Source: Chloroflexota bacterium
Lineage (GTDB): Bacteria > Chloroflexota > Anaerolineae > Anaerolineales > UBA4823
Length of the DNA: 64,000 bases
Reading direction: 5' to 3'
NCBI GenBank assembly: GCA_029782365.1
Contig: JAKOUW010000120.1
Coordinates: 104,036 to 168,035, forward strand
The notes beneath the pieces are model-generated. The model saw nothing but the letters and a program-made list of their open reading frames with translations, made no database searches and was not told the DNA's origin. Position 1 is the stretch's first letter. Each line of letters begins with the position of its first letter. Positions 1 through 8,311 of this stretch are shown piece after piece. The position numbers and the translations under genes are program-made.

Positions 1-379
1 CCCGCAATACGGTTATTTCACCTTGCGGGATTTTGTGGTTCTTTACGGGTACATACTCAATTACCTCGTCCATAAGAACCTGGCCTGGAAGTTGATAAGG
101 CAGCACCTGGTAATTGGGATACCTGGCACGGATATATTCCTCAACCTCAAACGGTTCCATCTTCTCAAACTCGCTCCGGGTGCATGTAAGCTTGATCCGA
201 TGAGGAGTTGTATCTTCTAACTCATCTATTGGAACGAGATATTCATTAAATGGTGGCTGGACACTCTTTACCACCAGGTGCGTCACCTGGTGATCAACCG
301 GATTTCCTATGACATGGGTAAAGAATCCAACAATACCATCAGAACAACGCACTTCGGCTTTCATGGGTAGATCAATCAT
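1..379 (-). CDS. PRC-barrel-like protein, 3' end cut by window edge
   Basis: A minus-strand reading frame stays open from an ATG at 379 to the window edge (126 codons seen). The start is chosen because AAAGAAAGG lies a few bases upstream. The N-terminus begins MIDLPMKAEVRCSDGIVG and continues with a short beta-rich stretch containing VTHLVVKS and EYLVPIDELED. This resembles a PRC-barrel fold (small beta-barrel adaptor domain found alone or fused to transport and stress proteins). No signal peptide or membrane segment is visible in the part present. Its own promoter lies at 434-485, downstream of the mgtA-like gene. Because that promoter element is shared with the lipoprotein-mgtA unit, co-regulation with the cation pump is likely (inference). 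The C-terminal domain, if any, is outside the window. Confidence 0.6.
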   Translation of the reverse strand, partial: MIDLPMKAEVRCSDGIVGFFTHVIGNPVDHQVTHLVVKSVQPPFNEYLVPIDELEDTTPHRIKLTCTRSEFEKMEPFEVEEYIRARYPNYQVLPYQLPGQVLMDEVIEYVPVKNHKIPQGEITVLR

Positions 380-433
380 TTATTAACCTTTCTTTTTCGT
401 GAACTGAATGATTCATTCGTTTGACTTGAGCCA

Positions 434-485
434 AGCATACTATCTGCAGAATAGACCTTCAAGAATCTAAAGTGTTATAAAAGTG
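434..485 (-). promoter_or_regulatory. Promoter with CACTTT direct repeat, copy 1
   Basis: Read on the minus strand: CACTTTTATAACACTTT (485-469), then -35 TTGAAG (462-457), a 17-nt spacer and -10 TATGCT (439-434). The two CACTTT half-sites start 11 bp apart, one helical turn, directly upstream of the -35. That is the usual place for an activator or a two-component response regulator. It points at the PRC-barrel gene starting at 379. Copy 2 is at 3872-3923 with identical spacing. Confidence 0.5.
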
Positions 486-506
486 GTAATTTCCTTTCTG
501 CTGCCT

Positions 507-3140
507 TTACTCCGGAAACCTTCGTACATAACAGGTCTTAATCACCTGGGTCAGTAAAATGTAGCTCAACAGCATACCGGCCAACAACAGCCAATAAAGC
601 GGCTGAAGCGCCACCAGACCTAAGGAGTTCGCCAGGGGTGAATATGGCAGCCATGCTCCAAAGATTATGATCGCCAGCGAGGTCAACAGGAGTGGTTTAC
701 TGGCCCGGCTTTGTATAAACGGGATCTTGTTGGTACGGATCACATGAATAATTAGCGTCTGCGTAAACAGGCTTTCTACAAACCATCCAGAGTGGAGGAG
801 GACCGGGTTCGCCCAGCAATTGAAGACGTACAACATGAAGAAGTAAGTCATATAGTCGAATAGCGAGCTGATCGGGCCGATGTGAAGCATATAACGGCGG
901 ATACCACTGATATCCCACTTCCGCGGTTTTGCCAGCCATTCGGGGTCGACGTTGTCACTAGGGATCGCAGTTTGTAAGAAGTCATAGAGCAGGTTAATGG
1001 TCAGCACCTGGATCGGCAGCATCGGAATGAACGGCAAGATAATGCTGGCACCCAGCATGCTGAACATATTTCCAAAATTAGAGCTGGCAGCCATCCTGAT
1101 GTATTTGATGATGTTGCCGAATACGCGCCGGCCTTCCATTACACCCTGGTCCAACACCAACAGGCTGTTCTCGAGCAGAATGATTCCGGATGATTCCTTG
1201 GCAATATCCACCGCGGTATCGACCGATATGCTCACATCGGCAGTTTTCAGCGCGGGAGCGTCATTTATGCCGTCGCCCATGAAGCCAACCACGTGGTTCA
1301 TACTCTGCAAAGCGCGGATAATACGCTCTTTATGCGCCGGCGAGAGTTTGGCGAAGACTGTAATGCTTTCAGCAGCTTCGGCAAGCTGAACCGTATTCAT
1401 TCCCTCGATTTCGCTGCCCAGCAGAATCCGGTCCACAGGCAAGCCTACATCCCTGCAAATTTTTCTGGCCACGGCATCATTATCCCCGGTGAGGATCTTA
1501 ACCATGACTCCGTGCCCTTTTAATTTATCCAAAGTCTCCTGAACGGTTTCTTTCGGCGGGTCCAAGAAAGCCAGGTAGCCCAACAGCGTCAGGTCAGATT
1601 CATCCTGGAGGGTATAATGCGGCTCTTCGTTTTCCCCGGAGAATGTCCGATAAGCTACTGCGATGACACGAAATCCTTCAGCATTCAATTCGTGGACGCG
1701 CCGCTTGCGATGTTCGTCGTGTTCCGGTAGGACATCCATAACCACGCCATCGATCTCAACGTGGGTGGAGAGACGCATGATTTCCTCCACTGCCCCCTTA
1801 CAGATCAGGATATGCTGGCTTTTGCTGTCTTCTACGATAACCGACATGCGCCGGCGCTCGAAGTCGAAAGGCAGCTCGTCGATCTTGCGGTAGTCCTCGT
1901 CTACCTGGAGCTCTTCGTTTAAGTGTTCGTAGTCCAGGATGGCTACATCCATCAGGTTCTTCAAACCGGTCTGGTAGTAGCTGTTGATATAGCCATAATG
2001 GAGCACCCGTTCACTTTCTTGACCAAGTACGTCCAGGTGTTTCTCCAACACAATTTTGCCTTCTGTAATCGTACCCGTCTTGTCGGTGCACAGCACATCC
2101 ATCGCTCCGAAGTTCTGGATGGCGTTCAACTGCTTGACGATGACCTTCTTACGCGACATCGCAATCGCACCCTTGGATAGGTTTATGGTCACGATCGCAG
2201 GCAGCATCTCGGGAGTCAGGCCTACAGCTACGGCCAGAGCGAACATCAATGCCTCCAACCAGTTGCCCTTGCTAATCCCGTTGAACAAGAAGACCAGCGG
2301 GACCATGACGGCCATGAAACCGATCATCAGCCAGGTGAAGCTCGTGACACCCTTTTCGAAGCTGGTCAACGGGTGCTGGCCAGCGATATCGGATGCCATC
2401 GATCCGAAATAAGTCTCGTTTCCGGTCTGGATAACAACTGCTGTGCCCGTACCGCTTTCTACGGCGGACCCTAAAAAGAGCAGATTATTCATCTCCAAGG
2501 GATTTTGGTTGGATCCATCTACGATAACCGGGGTCTTTTCCACCGGGAGCGATTCTCCAGTGAGGGCAGACTGGTTCAGGAAGAGATCCTTGGCTGATAG
2601 CAAGCGCACATCCGACGGTATCATGTCTCCAGCCGAGAGCGTGACGATGTCCCCCGGCACCAGGTCTCTGAGGGGGATTTCTTGCCGCTTGCCAGAGCGG
2701 ATCACCGTTGCCGTCGTGCTGACCATCTCCCTGAGTTTTTCGGCGGCAGAGTCAGCGCGGCTTTCCTGACCAAAACGCAAGACGATACCGATCAGCACCA
2801 TTGTCAACATTATCAATGCCGAGGGCAAGTCCCCTGTGAGATAGGAAATGATCGCCAATATCAAAAGCAGAACGACCAATGGGTTCTTGAAGTTATCCCA
2901 CAGCCGCGTCAGTACCGTCAGCCGCTTTTCCCTGGCGACCTCGTTTGGCCCGTACTTTTCCAGTCGCCTTTCAACTTCGTCCCGGCTCAGTCCATTGAGG
3001 GTGGTATCTAGTTGATCGAGAACGGTGGATTTGTCGGCATGGGCACACTCCACCAATTTCTTGTAGAAGCGGATGCCATTGGCGCGGGTGGAACCCTTCT
3101 GTTGGGTTGGAGGGGTGATTATCTTGGTGAGAGAGCCCAT
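507..3140 (-). CDS. mgtA: Magnesium-transporting P-type ATPase (MgtA-like, P-IIIB)
   Basis: 877 residues, the usual size of MgtA/MgtB. Visible P-type ATPase features: N-terminal cation-ATPase domain; actuator loop TGES in NQSALTGESLPVEK; phosphorylation motif DKTGT near residue 352; hinge motif GDGINDAP around 640; then a C-terminal block of membrane helices. The middle stretch NPLVVLLLILAIISY followed by FGQESRADSAAEKL and the C-terminal NLLYDFLQTAIPSDNVD are typical of the Mg2+-import subgroup rather than Ca2+ or K+ pumps. By family knowledge it moves Mg2+ (possibly Ni2+) inward at the expense of ATP. A GAAAGGAT SD-like sequence lies about 12 nt before the ATG. It sits 63 nt downstream of the lipoprotein gene on the same strand and is probably co-transcribed from the promoter at 3872-3923. 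Confidence 0.88.
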   Translation of the reverse strand: MGSLTKIITPPTQQKGSTRANGIRFYKKLVECAHADKSTVLDQLDTTLNGLSRDEVERRLEKYGPNEVAREKRLTVLTRLWDNFKNPLVVLLLILAIISYLTGDLPSALIMLTMVLIGIVLRFGQESRADSAAEKLREMVSTTATVIRSGKRQEIPLRDLVPGDIVTLSAGDMIPSDVRLLSAKDLFLNQSALTGESLPVEKTPVIVDGSNQNPLEMNNLLFLGSAVESGTGTAVVIQTGNETYFGSMASDIAGQHPLTSFEKGVTSFTWLMIGFMAVMVPLVFLFNGISKGNWLEALMFALAVAVGLTPEMLPAIVTINLSKGAIAMSRKKVIVKQLNAIQNFGAMDVLCTDKTGTITEGKIVLEKHLDVLGQESERVLHYGYINSYYQTGLKNLMDVAILDYEHLNEELQVDEDYRKIDELPFDFERRRMSVIVEDSKSQHILICKGAVEEIMRLSTHVEIDGVVMDVLPEHDEHRKRRVHELNAEGFRVIAVAYRTFSGENEEPHYTLQDESDLTLLGYLAFLDPPKETVQETLDKLKGHGVMVKILTGDNDAVARKICRDVGLPVDRILLGSEIEGMNTVQLAEAAESITVFAKLSPAHKERIIRALQSMNHVVGFMGDGINDAPALKTADVSISVDTAVDIAKESSGIILLENSLLVLDQGVMEGRRVFGNIIKYIRMAASSNFGNMFSMLGASIILPFIPMLPIQVLTINLLYDFLQTAIPSDNVDPEWLAKPRKWDISGIRRYMLHIGPISSLFDYMTYFFMLYVFNCWANPVLLHSGWFVESLFTQTLIIHVIRTNKIPFIQSRASKPLLLTSLAIIIFGAWLPYSPLANSLGLVALQPLYWLLLAGMLLSYILLTQVIKTCYVRRFPE

Positions 3141-3203
3141 TACAGCGCTTTATCCTTTCATTGAGCCGGCTGCGAGAAACGATTGGGCGGCGGTGATCGA
3201 ATC

Positions 3204-3629
3204 CTATTTCGCTACAGTCACGTTAATGCTGAAGGTCTTTAAGGGTTGGGCGTCTTTTTCAAAAGGACGCTGGTAGAACAGGGTAAGCGCCTGTGAGCCG
3301 GTATGCACCGTCGTGAACGTTAAGGTCGTGATTCCTGGAGCGCCCAATTGGCTGCTGCCCGATTTAAAAACTGGCTCGCCATCCTGCGAGAGCACCGGAT
3401 TGTCCTCCGATTTAACTACCCAGGAATAACCGGTCGATGGGTTACTATCCAGCCCGATTGCCAGGGAATCACCTGCATGAAGCGTGAAGGTTTTACCCTG
3501 GTCGGTTTCAGTTACGGAATATTGCATGGGAATCACAGGGTCCTCAGTCGGCTTAGCAGCTGGAGCGCAAGCAGATATGAGCATTGAGAGAAGCAAAATA
3601 CAACCAAAAAGCTTAACCATGTTTTTCAT
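3204..3629 (-). CDS. Chagasin-like (inhibitor family I42) lipoprotein
   Basis: 141 residues from the ATG at 3629, chosen over the ATG at 3647 because AAAAGGAT precedes it by 7 nt. A lipoprotein signal ends in the lipobox L-I-S-A-C (Cys21), so the protein should be membrane-anchored outside the cell. The mature part shows the I42/chagasin hallmarks: a loop NPSTGYSW, a second loop with GAPGITTLTF, and the terminal RPFE motif (RPW/FE in the family). These three loops plug the active site of papain-like cysteine proteases. It may protect envelope proteins from self or foreign proteases, which is inference. It is followed by the mgtA-like gene 63 nt downstream, an unusual pairing. Confidence 0.8.
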   Translation of the reverse strand: MKNMVKLFGCILLLSMLISACAPAAKPTEDPVIPMQYSVTETDQGKTFTLHAGDSLAIGLDSNPSTGYSWVVKSEDNPVLSQDGEPVFKSGSSQLGAPGITTLTFTTVHTGSQALTLFYQRPFEKDAQPLKTFSINVTVAK

Positions 3630-3666
3630 TTTATTATCCTTTTCCATCTAGTTTTTTTTTCAACAC

Positions 3667-3819
3667 TTACGAACGCTTTTTGCAGTCTTCATTCGCAGCG
3701 TTCTTGTCTATTGCGAAGGCCTTATCGGCTTCCGCATTAATCTCTTTGATTTTTGAAACTGGCACCTGCAGGCGGCGTTTCAGCTCACCGGCAACCCTCC
3801 GTAGAAAATGATCGCCTTA
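3667..3819 (-). pseudogene. Short coding remnant without start
   Basis: On the minus strand a 49-codon frame lies between two stops and reads like a real protein C-terminus (GELKRRLQVPVSKIKEINAE, then ADKAFAIDKNAANEDC). It has no ATG, GTG or TTG. It lies in the 5' leader of the lipoprotein gene. It may be the tail of a decayed gene; the family is not recognised. Confidence 0.2.
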
Positions 3820-3871
3820 GAAACTTCGCATAATAAACTCCTTTTCCCATGATGTCTTGTTTTATATTCCA

Positions 3872-3923
3872 AGCATATCCTTTCTGGGAAAGGCTGTAAT
3901 GAACCGAAAGTGCTATAAAAGTG
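3872..3923 (-). promoter_or_regulatory. Promoter with CACTTT direct repeat, copy 2
   Basis: Minus-strand CACTTTTATAGCACTTT (3923-3907) lies exactly 35 bases from TATGCT (3877-3872), the same geometry as copy 1. The -35 is weaker (TTACAG at 3899-3894, 16-nt spacer), as expected for an activator-dependent promoter. It should drive the I42 lipoprotein and mgtA-like genes through a ~235-nt 5' leader. Confidence 0.5.
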
Positions 3924-3945
3924 CTAAAAGTGAAATAAGATTATT

Positions 3946-3964
3946 CCGAATTTAACATTTCGGG
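3946..3964. repeat. Hairpin repeat CCGAA-TTTAACA-TTTCGGG, copy 1
   Basis: A small hairpin with loop TTTAACA. The same arms and loop recur at 4202-4219 inside a longer stem. Two further short hairpins lie between the copies. Function unknown. Confidence 0.4.
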
Positions 3965-3992
3965 TATCCGTTCAGTTGGGTAGGAACCCATT

Positions 3993-4235
3993 TTGACAAG
4001 TAACAAAGAGTCCGGTTATGGTGTCATCTGGCTTCGCCTCTACTTTCGGTCCCTTTGACCGAATAAGCCGGTCAAAATGACCATTATTTAAAATTCCCCC
4101 GCCAAAAATCGGCCGGGAGGCAAGGGGTGGGGTTCTTAGCCCCAATTGAGGAAAAATTTGTTAATCATGAACATTTGCGCAAATTGTGCTGATGATAAAT
4201 CCCGAATTTAACATTCGGGATTTATCATGTTTTTG
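3993..4235 (+). ncRNA. Candidate small structured RNA between two operons
   Basis: The gene-free stretch 3930-4244 holds a plausible plus-strand promoter (TTGACA 3993-3998, 17 nt, TTATGG 4016-4021). It also holds several hairpins: TTCGGTC/GACCGAA (4045-4063), GGTCA/TGACC (4070-4082) and GGGG/CCCC (4130-4144). It ends in a perfect 14-bp stem with a T-rich tail at 4193-4233. No open frame of note is present. This would fit a ~200-nt transcript, but it matches no RNA family that I recognise, and the stretch could equally be only a leader or a boundary. Confidence 0.25.
4193..4233 (+). terminator. Intrinsic terminator-like hairpin
   Basis: TGATAAATCCCGAA (4193-4206) and TTCGGGATTTATCA (4214-4227) form perfect 14-bp arms around loop TTTAACA, followed by TGTTTTTGATTTTG. 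It isolates the downstream purine operon from upstream plus-strand transcription. Confidence 0.55.
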
Positions 4236-4244
4236 ATTTTGTAG

Positions 4245-4299
4245 TTGTCAGACAATTGACGGAATGCAGTTTTTTTGCTAAACTTAGATTGTCAGACAT
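4245..4299 (+). promoter_or_regulatory. Purine-operon promoter with paired GntR-like operators
   Basis: -35 TTGACG (4256-4261), 17-nt spacer, -10 TAAACT (4279-4284). It is bracketed by TTGTCAGACAA (4245-4255, a perfect palindrome around a central A) abutting the -35, and TTGTCAGACAT (4289-4299) over the expected start point. The centres are 44 bp apart, about four helical turns. GT-N3-AC is the core of many GntR-family operators. The likely ligand-responsive repressor is the GntR/UTRA protein encoded at 7524-8273 (inference). Confidence 0.6.
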
Positions 4300-4331
4300 C
4301 ATGAATTTCCCACTTCGATCCGGAGGAGCGT

Positions 4332-5720
4332 ATGACTACCCAGTTGGTCCGGCATGCTGCTTTATTAGTCACAATGGACGCGCAGCGCCGAGAGATTGCT
4401 GACGGCGGCTTGTTTATACGGGATGGCTTTATCGAATTAATTGGACCTACTGCTTCTCTACCCACTCAGGCTGATCAAACCCTTGATCTTTCCGGGCATA
4501 TTGTTTTACCGGGTTTGATCAATACTCACCATCATTTTTACCAGACCCTCACGCGGGCGGTGCCTGCTGCCCAGGATGCCAATTTATTTAACTGGCTTAA
4601 AACCCTTTACCCGATCTGGGCGCGCTTGACCCCCGAAGATATCTTCATTTCAACCCAACTGGCCCTGGCGGAGTTGGCGCTCTCAGGCTGCACCACGGCT
4701 TCCGATCACCTGTATATCTTCCCCAATGGCTGCCGGTTGGATGATGAAATACAGGCAGGGCGGGAAATTGGTATGCGCCTGCACGCTTCGCGCGGTTCGA
4801 TGAGCCTGGGTGAAAGTAAAGGCGGACTGCCGCCGGACAATTGTGTTGAAGAAGAAGATGTCATTCTGCACGATTCCCAGCGTCTGATCGAATCTTTTCA
4901 CGATCCCAATCCCGGCGCCATGACACAGGTTGTACTGGCACCTTGTTCCCCTTTTTCGGTCACGCCTGACCTGATGCGCCAATCGGCAGCCCTGGCGCGT
5001 GAATACGGTGTTCACTTGCACACCCACCTGGCGGAAACGCAGGATGAAGAAGCCTTTTGCCTGGAAAAATTCGGACACCGCCCGGTTGCTTATATGGATT
5101 TGCTAAATTGGGTTGGGAAGGATGTGTGGTTTGCCCATTCGGTGCATGTGAACTCGGAAGAAATCGATTTTTACGCTCAAACCGGGTGTGGTGTCGCCCA
5201 CTGCCCCACATCGAATATGCGCCTGGCTTCAGGCATCCCGCCAATACTCGAGATGCTATCGGCCGGCGTGCGCGTCGGCCTGGGGGTGGATGGCTCCGCC
5301 AGCAATGATGGATCTAATTTATTGGCCGAAGTCCGCCAGGCGATGCTGCTGGCGAGAGTGCGTGCCGGTCTGAAAGGCGCTTCGTTATCAGGCCAAAGCG
5401 CGCCACCCCTGATGACAGCCCGCCAGGCTTTGGAAATTGCGACACGCGGCAGCGCCAGCGTTCTCGGGCGCAGCGATCTGGGTTCCCTTGAGGTTGGAAA
5501 ATGCGCTGATTACTTCGCACTGCGCCTTGACCATCTTGAGTTCGCTGGCGGTCTCCATGATCCAGTCGCTGCAGTTGCTTTTTGCGCCCCCGTGCGCGCC
5601 GATTGCACGGTGATTGGCGGTCGCGTGGTGGTGAAGGAAGGTCAGATTCAAACGATTGATCTGCCGCGCTTGATCGAGAAACACAACTTTGCCGCCCGCC
5701 GCCTGTTGGCGGGCAGCTAA
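4332..5720 (+). CDS. 8-oxoguanine deaminase (amidohydrolase)
   Basis: 462 residues, typical for this amidohydrolase clade. It deaminates 8-oxoguanine to uric acid with a divalent metal. The sequence shows the metal-binding NTHHHF (residues 65-69), then GCTTASDHLYIFPNGCRLDD, the strand-5 histidine in HLHTHLAET, FAHSVHV, and the strand-8 aspartate in GVDGSASND. The blocks LTRAVPAA, LYPIWARLTPED and SRGSMSLGESKGGLPPD are characteristic of the 8-oxoguanine deaminase group as opposed to guanine deaminase, SsnA or hydroxyatrazine hydrolases. The start has GGAGGAG 5-6 nt upstream. It is the first gene of the operon, just behind the operator-flanked promoter, with adenine deaminase 14 nt downstream. 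Confidence 0.85.
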   Translation: MTTQLVRHAALLVTMDAQRREIADGGLFIRDGFIELIGPTASLPTQADQTLDLSGHIVLPGLINTHHHFYQTLTRAVPAAQDANLFNWLKTLYPIWARLTPEDIFISTQLALAELALSGCTTASDHLYIFPNGCRLDDEIQAGREIGMRLHASRGSMSLGESKGGLPPDNCVEEEDVILHDSQRLIESFHDPNPGAMTQVVLAPCSPFSVTPDLMRQSAALAREYGVHLHTHLAETQDEEAFCLEKFGHRPVAYMDLLNWVGKDVWFAHSVHVNSEEIDFYAQTGCGVAHCPTSNMRLASGIPPILEMLSAGVRVGLGVDGSASNDGSNLLAEVRQAMLLARVRAGLKGASLSGQSAPPLMTARQALEIATRGSASVLGRSDLGSLEVGKCADYFALRLDHLEFAGGLHDPVAAVAFCAPVRADCTVIGGRVVVKEGQIQTIDLPRLIEKHNFAARRLLAGS

Positions 5721-5734
5721 GAAAGGATAACTGC

Positions 5735-7519
5735 ATGCCTGATATGTTTGACTCGCGGGTGCTGGTGGATGTTGCCATGGGGCGCATGCCTGCCGACCTG
5801 GTGATCCAAAATGGTCGCTGGGTTTCGGTCCAATCGGGCGAGATTATCCCACACACCGACATCGCCGTGAAGGCCGGCCGCATCGCCTTCGTGGGACCGA
5901 ATGCCGGGCATACGCTCGGATCCAATACGACGGTCATCGACGCCTGCGGCCGTTACCTGTGCCCAGGGTTGTTGGATGCCCATATGCATATCGAATCCGG
6001 CATGCTGACTGTCACCGAATTTGCCCGCGCTGTGATTCCGCATGGGACAACCGGTATGTTTGTCGATCCGCATGAGATTGCCAACATATTTGGATTGAAG
6101 GGCGTCCGCCTGATGGTTGACGAAGCGGCTGTCCAACCGGTGCACGTTTGGGTCCAGATGCCCTCCTGTGTGCCTTCAGCGCCGGGCATGGAAACGCCAG
6201 GCGCCACGCTGGGACCAGAAGAAGTTGCTGAAGCCATGACCTGGCCGGGTATCATTGGGCTGGGTGAGATGATGAATTTCCCTGGTGTCTTTTCTTCCGA
6301 CGCCAAATTGCACGCTGAGATGGCCGCTACTCGCCAGGCTGGCAAAGTGATCGGCGGCCACTACGCCTCGCCAGACTTGGGTTTGCCTTTCCATGGATAC
6401 GCAGCCGGTGGTCCGCAGGACGACCATGAAGGCACACGCCTGGAAGACGCTGTGGCCCGTGTGCGCCAGGGGATGAAAGCGATGCTGCGCTTTGGTTCGG
6501 CCTGGCATGATGTGGCCGCCCAGGTGCGCGCAATCACCGAATTTGGTCTCGACCCGCGTGGTTTTATGCTTTGCACAGATGACTCGCATTGTGCCACCCT
6601 GGTCAACGAAGGTCATGTGAACCGGGCGGTGCGCGTGGCAATCCACCAGGGCTTGCGGCCAATGACCGCCATACAGATGGCGACCCTTAACACTGCTGAA
6701 TATTTCGGCGTCTCGCGCGATGTCGGCATGATCGCTCCTGGTCGCTGCGCAGATATTTTGATCTTGCCAGATCTGATCGAAATGAAAGCGGATGTGGTGA
6801 TTGCTCAAGGAGTGCCGGTGGCTGAGCAGGGGCGTATGCTGGTCGATTTGCCCCCCTATGCTTACCCGGCCTGGGCTTTGCAGTCGGTGCATCTCAAGCG
6901 CCCCCTGCAAGGCGCTGATTTCGTGTTACCAGCCCCGCCAGGCGCCAAGCGTGTGACCGCCAATGTGATCGGAATTATCGAAAACCAGGCACCCACACGC
7001 CATCTGCGCATTGAATTGGATTGTGTGGATGGCCTAGTTAGCGCAGATATGCAGCAAGATGTCGCCAAAATTGCCCTGGTTGAACGCCACCAGGCCAGCG
7101 GACGAATTCAGGTTGGCCTGGTGCATGGTTTTGGATTCAACAAGCCTTGCGCAGTTGCCACCACAGTTGCTCACGACTCGCACCACATGATTGTCACCGG
7201 TACAAATGACGATGATATGGCGGTGGCTGCGAATGAACTGGCGCGCGTGGGCGGAGGCCAGGTAGCTGTGAGCCAGGGAAGGGTATTAGGTGTGGTCGAG
7301 CTTCCCATTGCAGGCTTGATGTCAAACCAGCCTGCCAGCCAGGTTGCCCAGGCTGCCGCCAGCGTGCTGACAGGCTTTGAAGCTTGCGGATGCCAATTAA
7401 ACAACCCGAATATGCAGCTCAGCCTTACTGCTCTGGTCGTCATCCCTGAACTGCGTCTCTCCGACCTGGGGTTGGTGGATGTCACTCGTTTTGAGTTCAT
7501 TTCAGTGTTGGAGGCATGA
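5735..7519 (+). CDS. ade: Adenine deaminase
   Basis: 594 residues, the standard size of bacterial Ade, which converts adenine to hypoxanthine plus ammonia. The binuclear-metal motif DAHMHIESG (around residue 86) is followed by HGTTGMFVDPHEIANIFG, GLGEMMNFPGV, GGHYASP and CTDDSHCATL, all standard for the family. The C-terminal domain ends with the conserved block NDDDMAVAANELARVGGGQ and GLMSNQPA. GAAAGGAT lies ~6 nt before the start. With the upstream 8-oxoguanine deaminase it funnels bases toward hypoxanthine, xanthine and urate. No xanthine dehydrogenase is in the window, so that step must lie elsewhere. Confidence 0.92.
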   Translation: MPDMFDSRVLVDVAMGRMPADLVIQNGRWVSVQSGEIIPHTDIAVKAGRIAFVGPNAGHTLGSNTTVIDACGRYLCPGLLDAHMHIESGMLTVTEFARAVIPHGTTGMFVDPHEIANIFGLKGVRLMVDEAAVQPVHVWVQMPSCVPSAPGMETPGATLGPEEVAEAMTWPGIIGLGEMMNFPGVFSSDAKLHAEMAATRQAGKVIGGHYASPDLGLPFHGYAAGGPQDDHEGTRLEDAVARVRQGMKAMLRFGSAWHDVAAQVRAITEFGLDPRGFMLCTDDSHCATLVNEGHVNRAVRVAIHQGLRPMTAIQMATLNTAEYFGVSRDVGMIAPGRCADILILPDLIEMKADVVIAQGVPVAEQGRMLVDLPPYAYPAWALQSVHLKRPLQGADFVLPAPPGAKRVTANVIGIIENQAPTRHLRIELDCVDGLVSADMQQDVAKIALVERHQASGRIQVGLVHGFGFNKPCAVATTVAHDSHHMIVTGTNDDDMAVAANELARVGGGQVAVSQGRVLGVVELPIAGLMSNQPASQVAQAAASVLTGFEACGCQLNNPNMQLSLTALVVIPELRLSDLGLVDVTRFEFISVLEA

Positions 7520-7523
7520 ATTC

Positions 7524-8273
7524 ATGAAACGTCAATATTCGACTTCTCAACGACTCCACGAGAGCTTGGGCCGGTTAATCGCCTCAAAACAGCCTGGAGA
7601 TCGATTGGAATCTGAACCTGTGCTGGCACAGCATTTAGGTGTTTCACGCGCTACCCTGCGCGAGGCCATGCGCACCTTTGAAACCCAAGGCCTCATCCAC
7701 CGCCGCCAGGGAGATGGCACGTTTGTGTCTCGCCCGTCGCAGGTGATTGAGTCTGGTCTGGAAGTGCTGGAATCCATCGATACCCTGGCAAAACGCATCG
7801 GTTTACCAGTCGCAGTAGGCTCTCGCAAAATCACAAGCCGAGAAGGTGCGGCAGACGAACTGGCTGCGCTCCAGCTCCCGCCTGGCAGTAAGGTGCAGCA
7901 GATTGCGCGTGTCATCCTGGCTGAGGGCCAGCCCGCCGCCTATTTGATCGATATCTTGCCTGACAAAACTCTGAGCGGCGAGGAGCTGGACGAGAATTTT
8001 GAAGGTTCTGTTCTGGATTTGCTGCTCAAACGTCATGATATTGCTTTGGATGTCTCGAAGTGCGAGATCAACGCTGTCAATGCCAGCGCAGAGATTGCTC
8101 GTGCCATGAATATCCAGCGCGGTGACGTGCTGCTGCGCTTTGAGGCTTACCTGTATGATCGAGCGAACCGCGTGGTCGATTACTCGTTCAGCTATTTTAT
8201 CCCTGGTCATTTTCGTTTCCATGTCGTCCGGCGCGTCGGCAAGCTCGAACCGGTCGAAATCAATCTTCCATAA
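7524..8273 (+). CDS. GntR-family regulator (HutC/UTRA subfamily)
   Basis: 249 residues from the ATG at 7524 (GGAGG eight bases upstream; this start lies just after the ade stop). The N-terminal winged helix-turn-helix (RLIASKQPGDRLESEPVLAQ, then GVSRATLREAMRTFETQGL) carries the GntR pattern of acidic and arginine residues. The C-terminal part, from about residue 85, has the UTRA ligand-binding pattern, including QIARVILAEGQPAAYLIDILPD and a terminal VDYSFSYFIPGHFRFHVVRR. It probably senses a pathway metabolite and represses its own operon through the two boxes at 4245-4299. One caution: GT-N3-AC spacing is more typical of the FadR than of the HutC branch. Confidence 0.85.
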   Translation: MKRQYSTSQRLHESLGRLIASKQPGDRLESEPVLAQHLGVSRATLREAMRTFETQGLIHRRQGDGTFVSRPSQVIESGLEVLESIDTLAKRIGLPVAVGSRKITSREGAADELAALQLPPGSKVQQIARVILAEGQPAAYLIDILPDKTLSGEELDENFEGSVLDLLLKRHDIALDVSKCEINAVNASAEIARAMNIQRGDVLLRFEAYLYDRANRVVDYSFSYFIPGHFRFHVVRRVGKLEPVEINLP

Positions 8274-8311
8274 CGGCAGGATCCTGCCAGCCAACTTTAA
8301 TAGGAGAGAAT

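Noticed and set aside
3140..3647. ATG at 3647 as start of the I42 lipoprotein
   Set aside because: No SD precedes it; the ATG at 3629 has AAAAGGAT at proper distance and gives a better lipoprotein signal.
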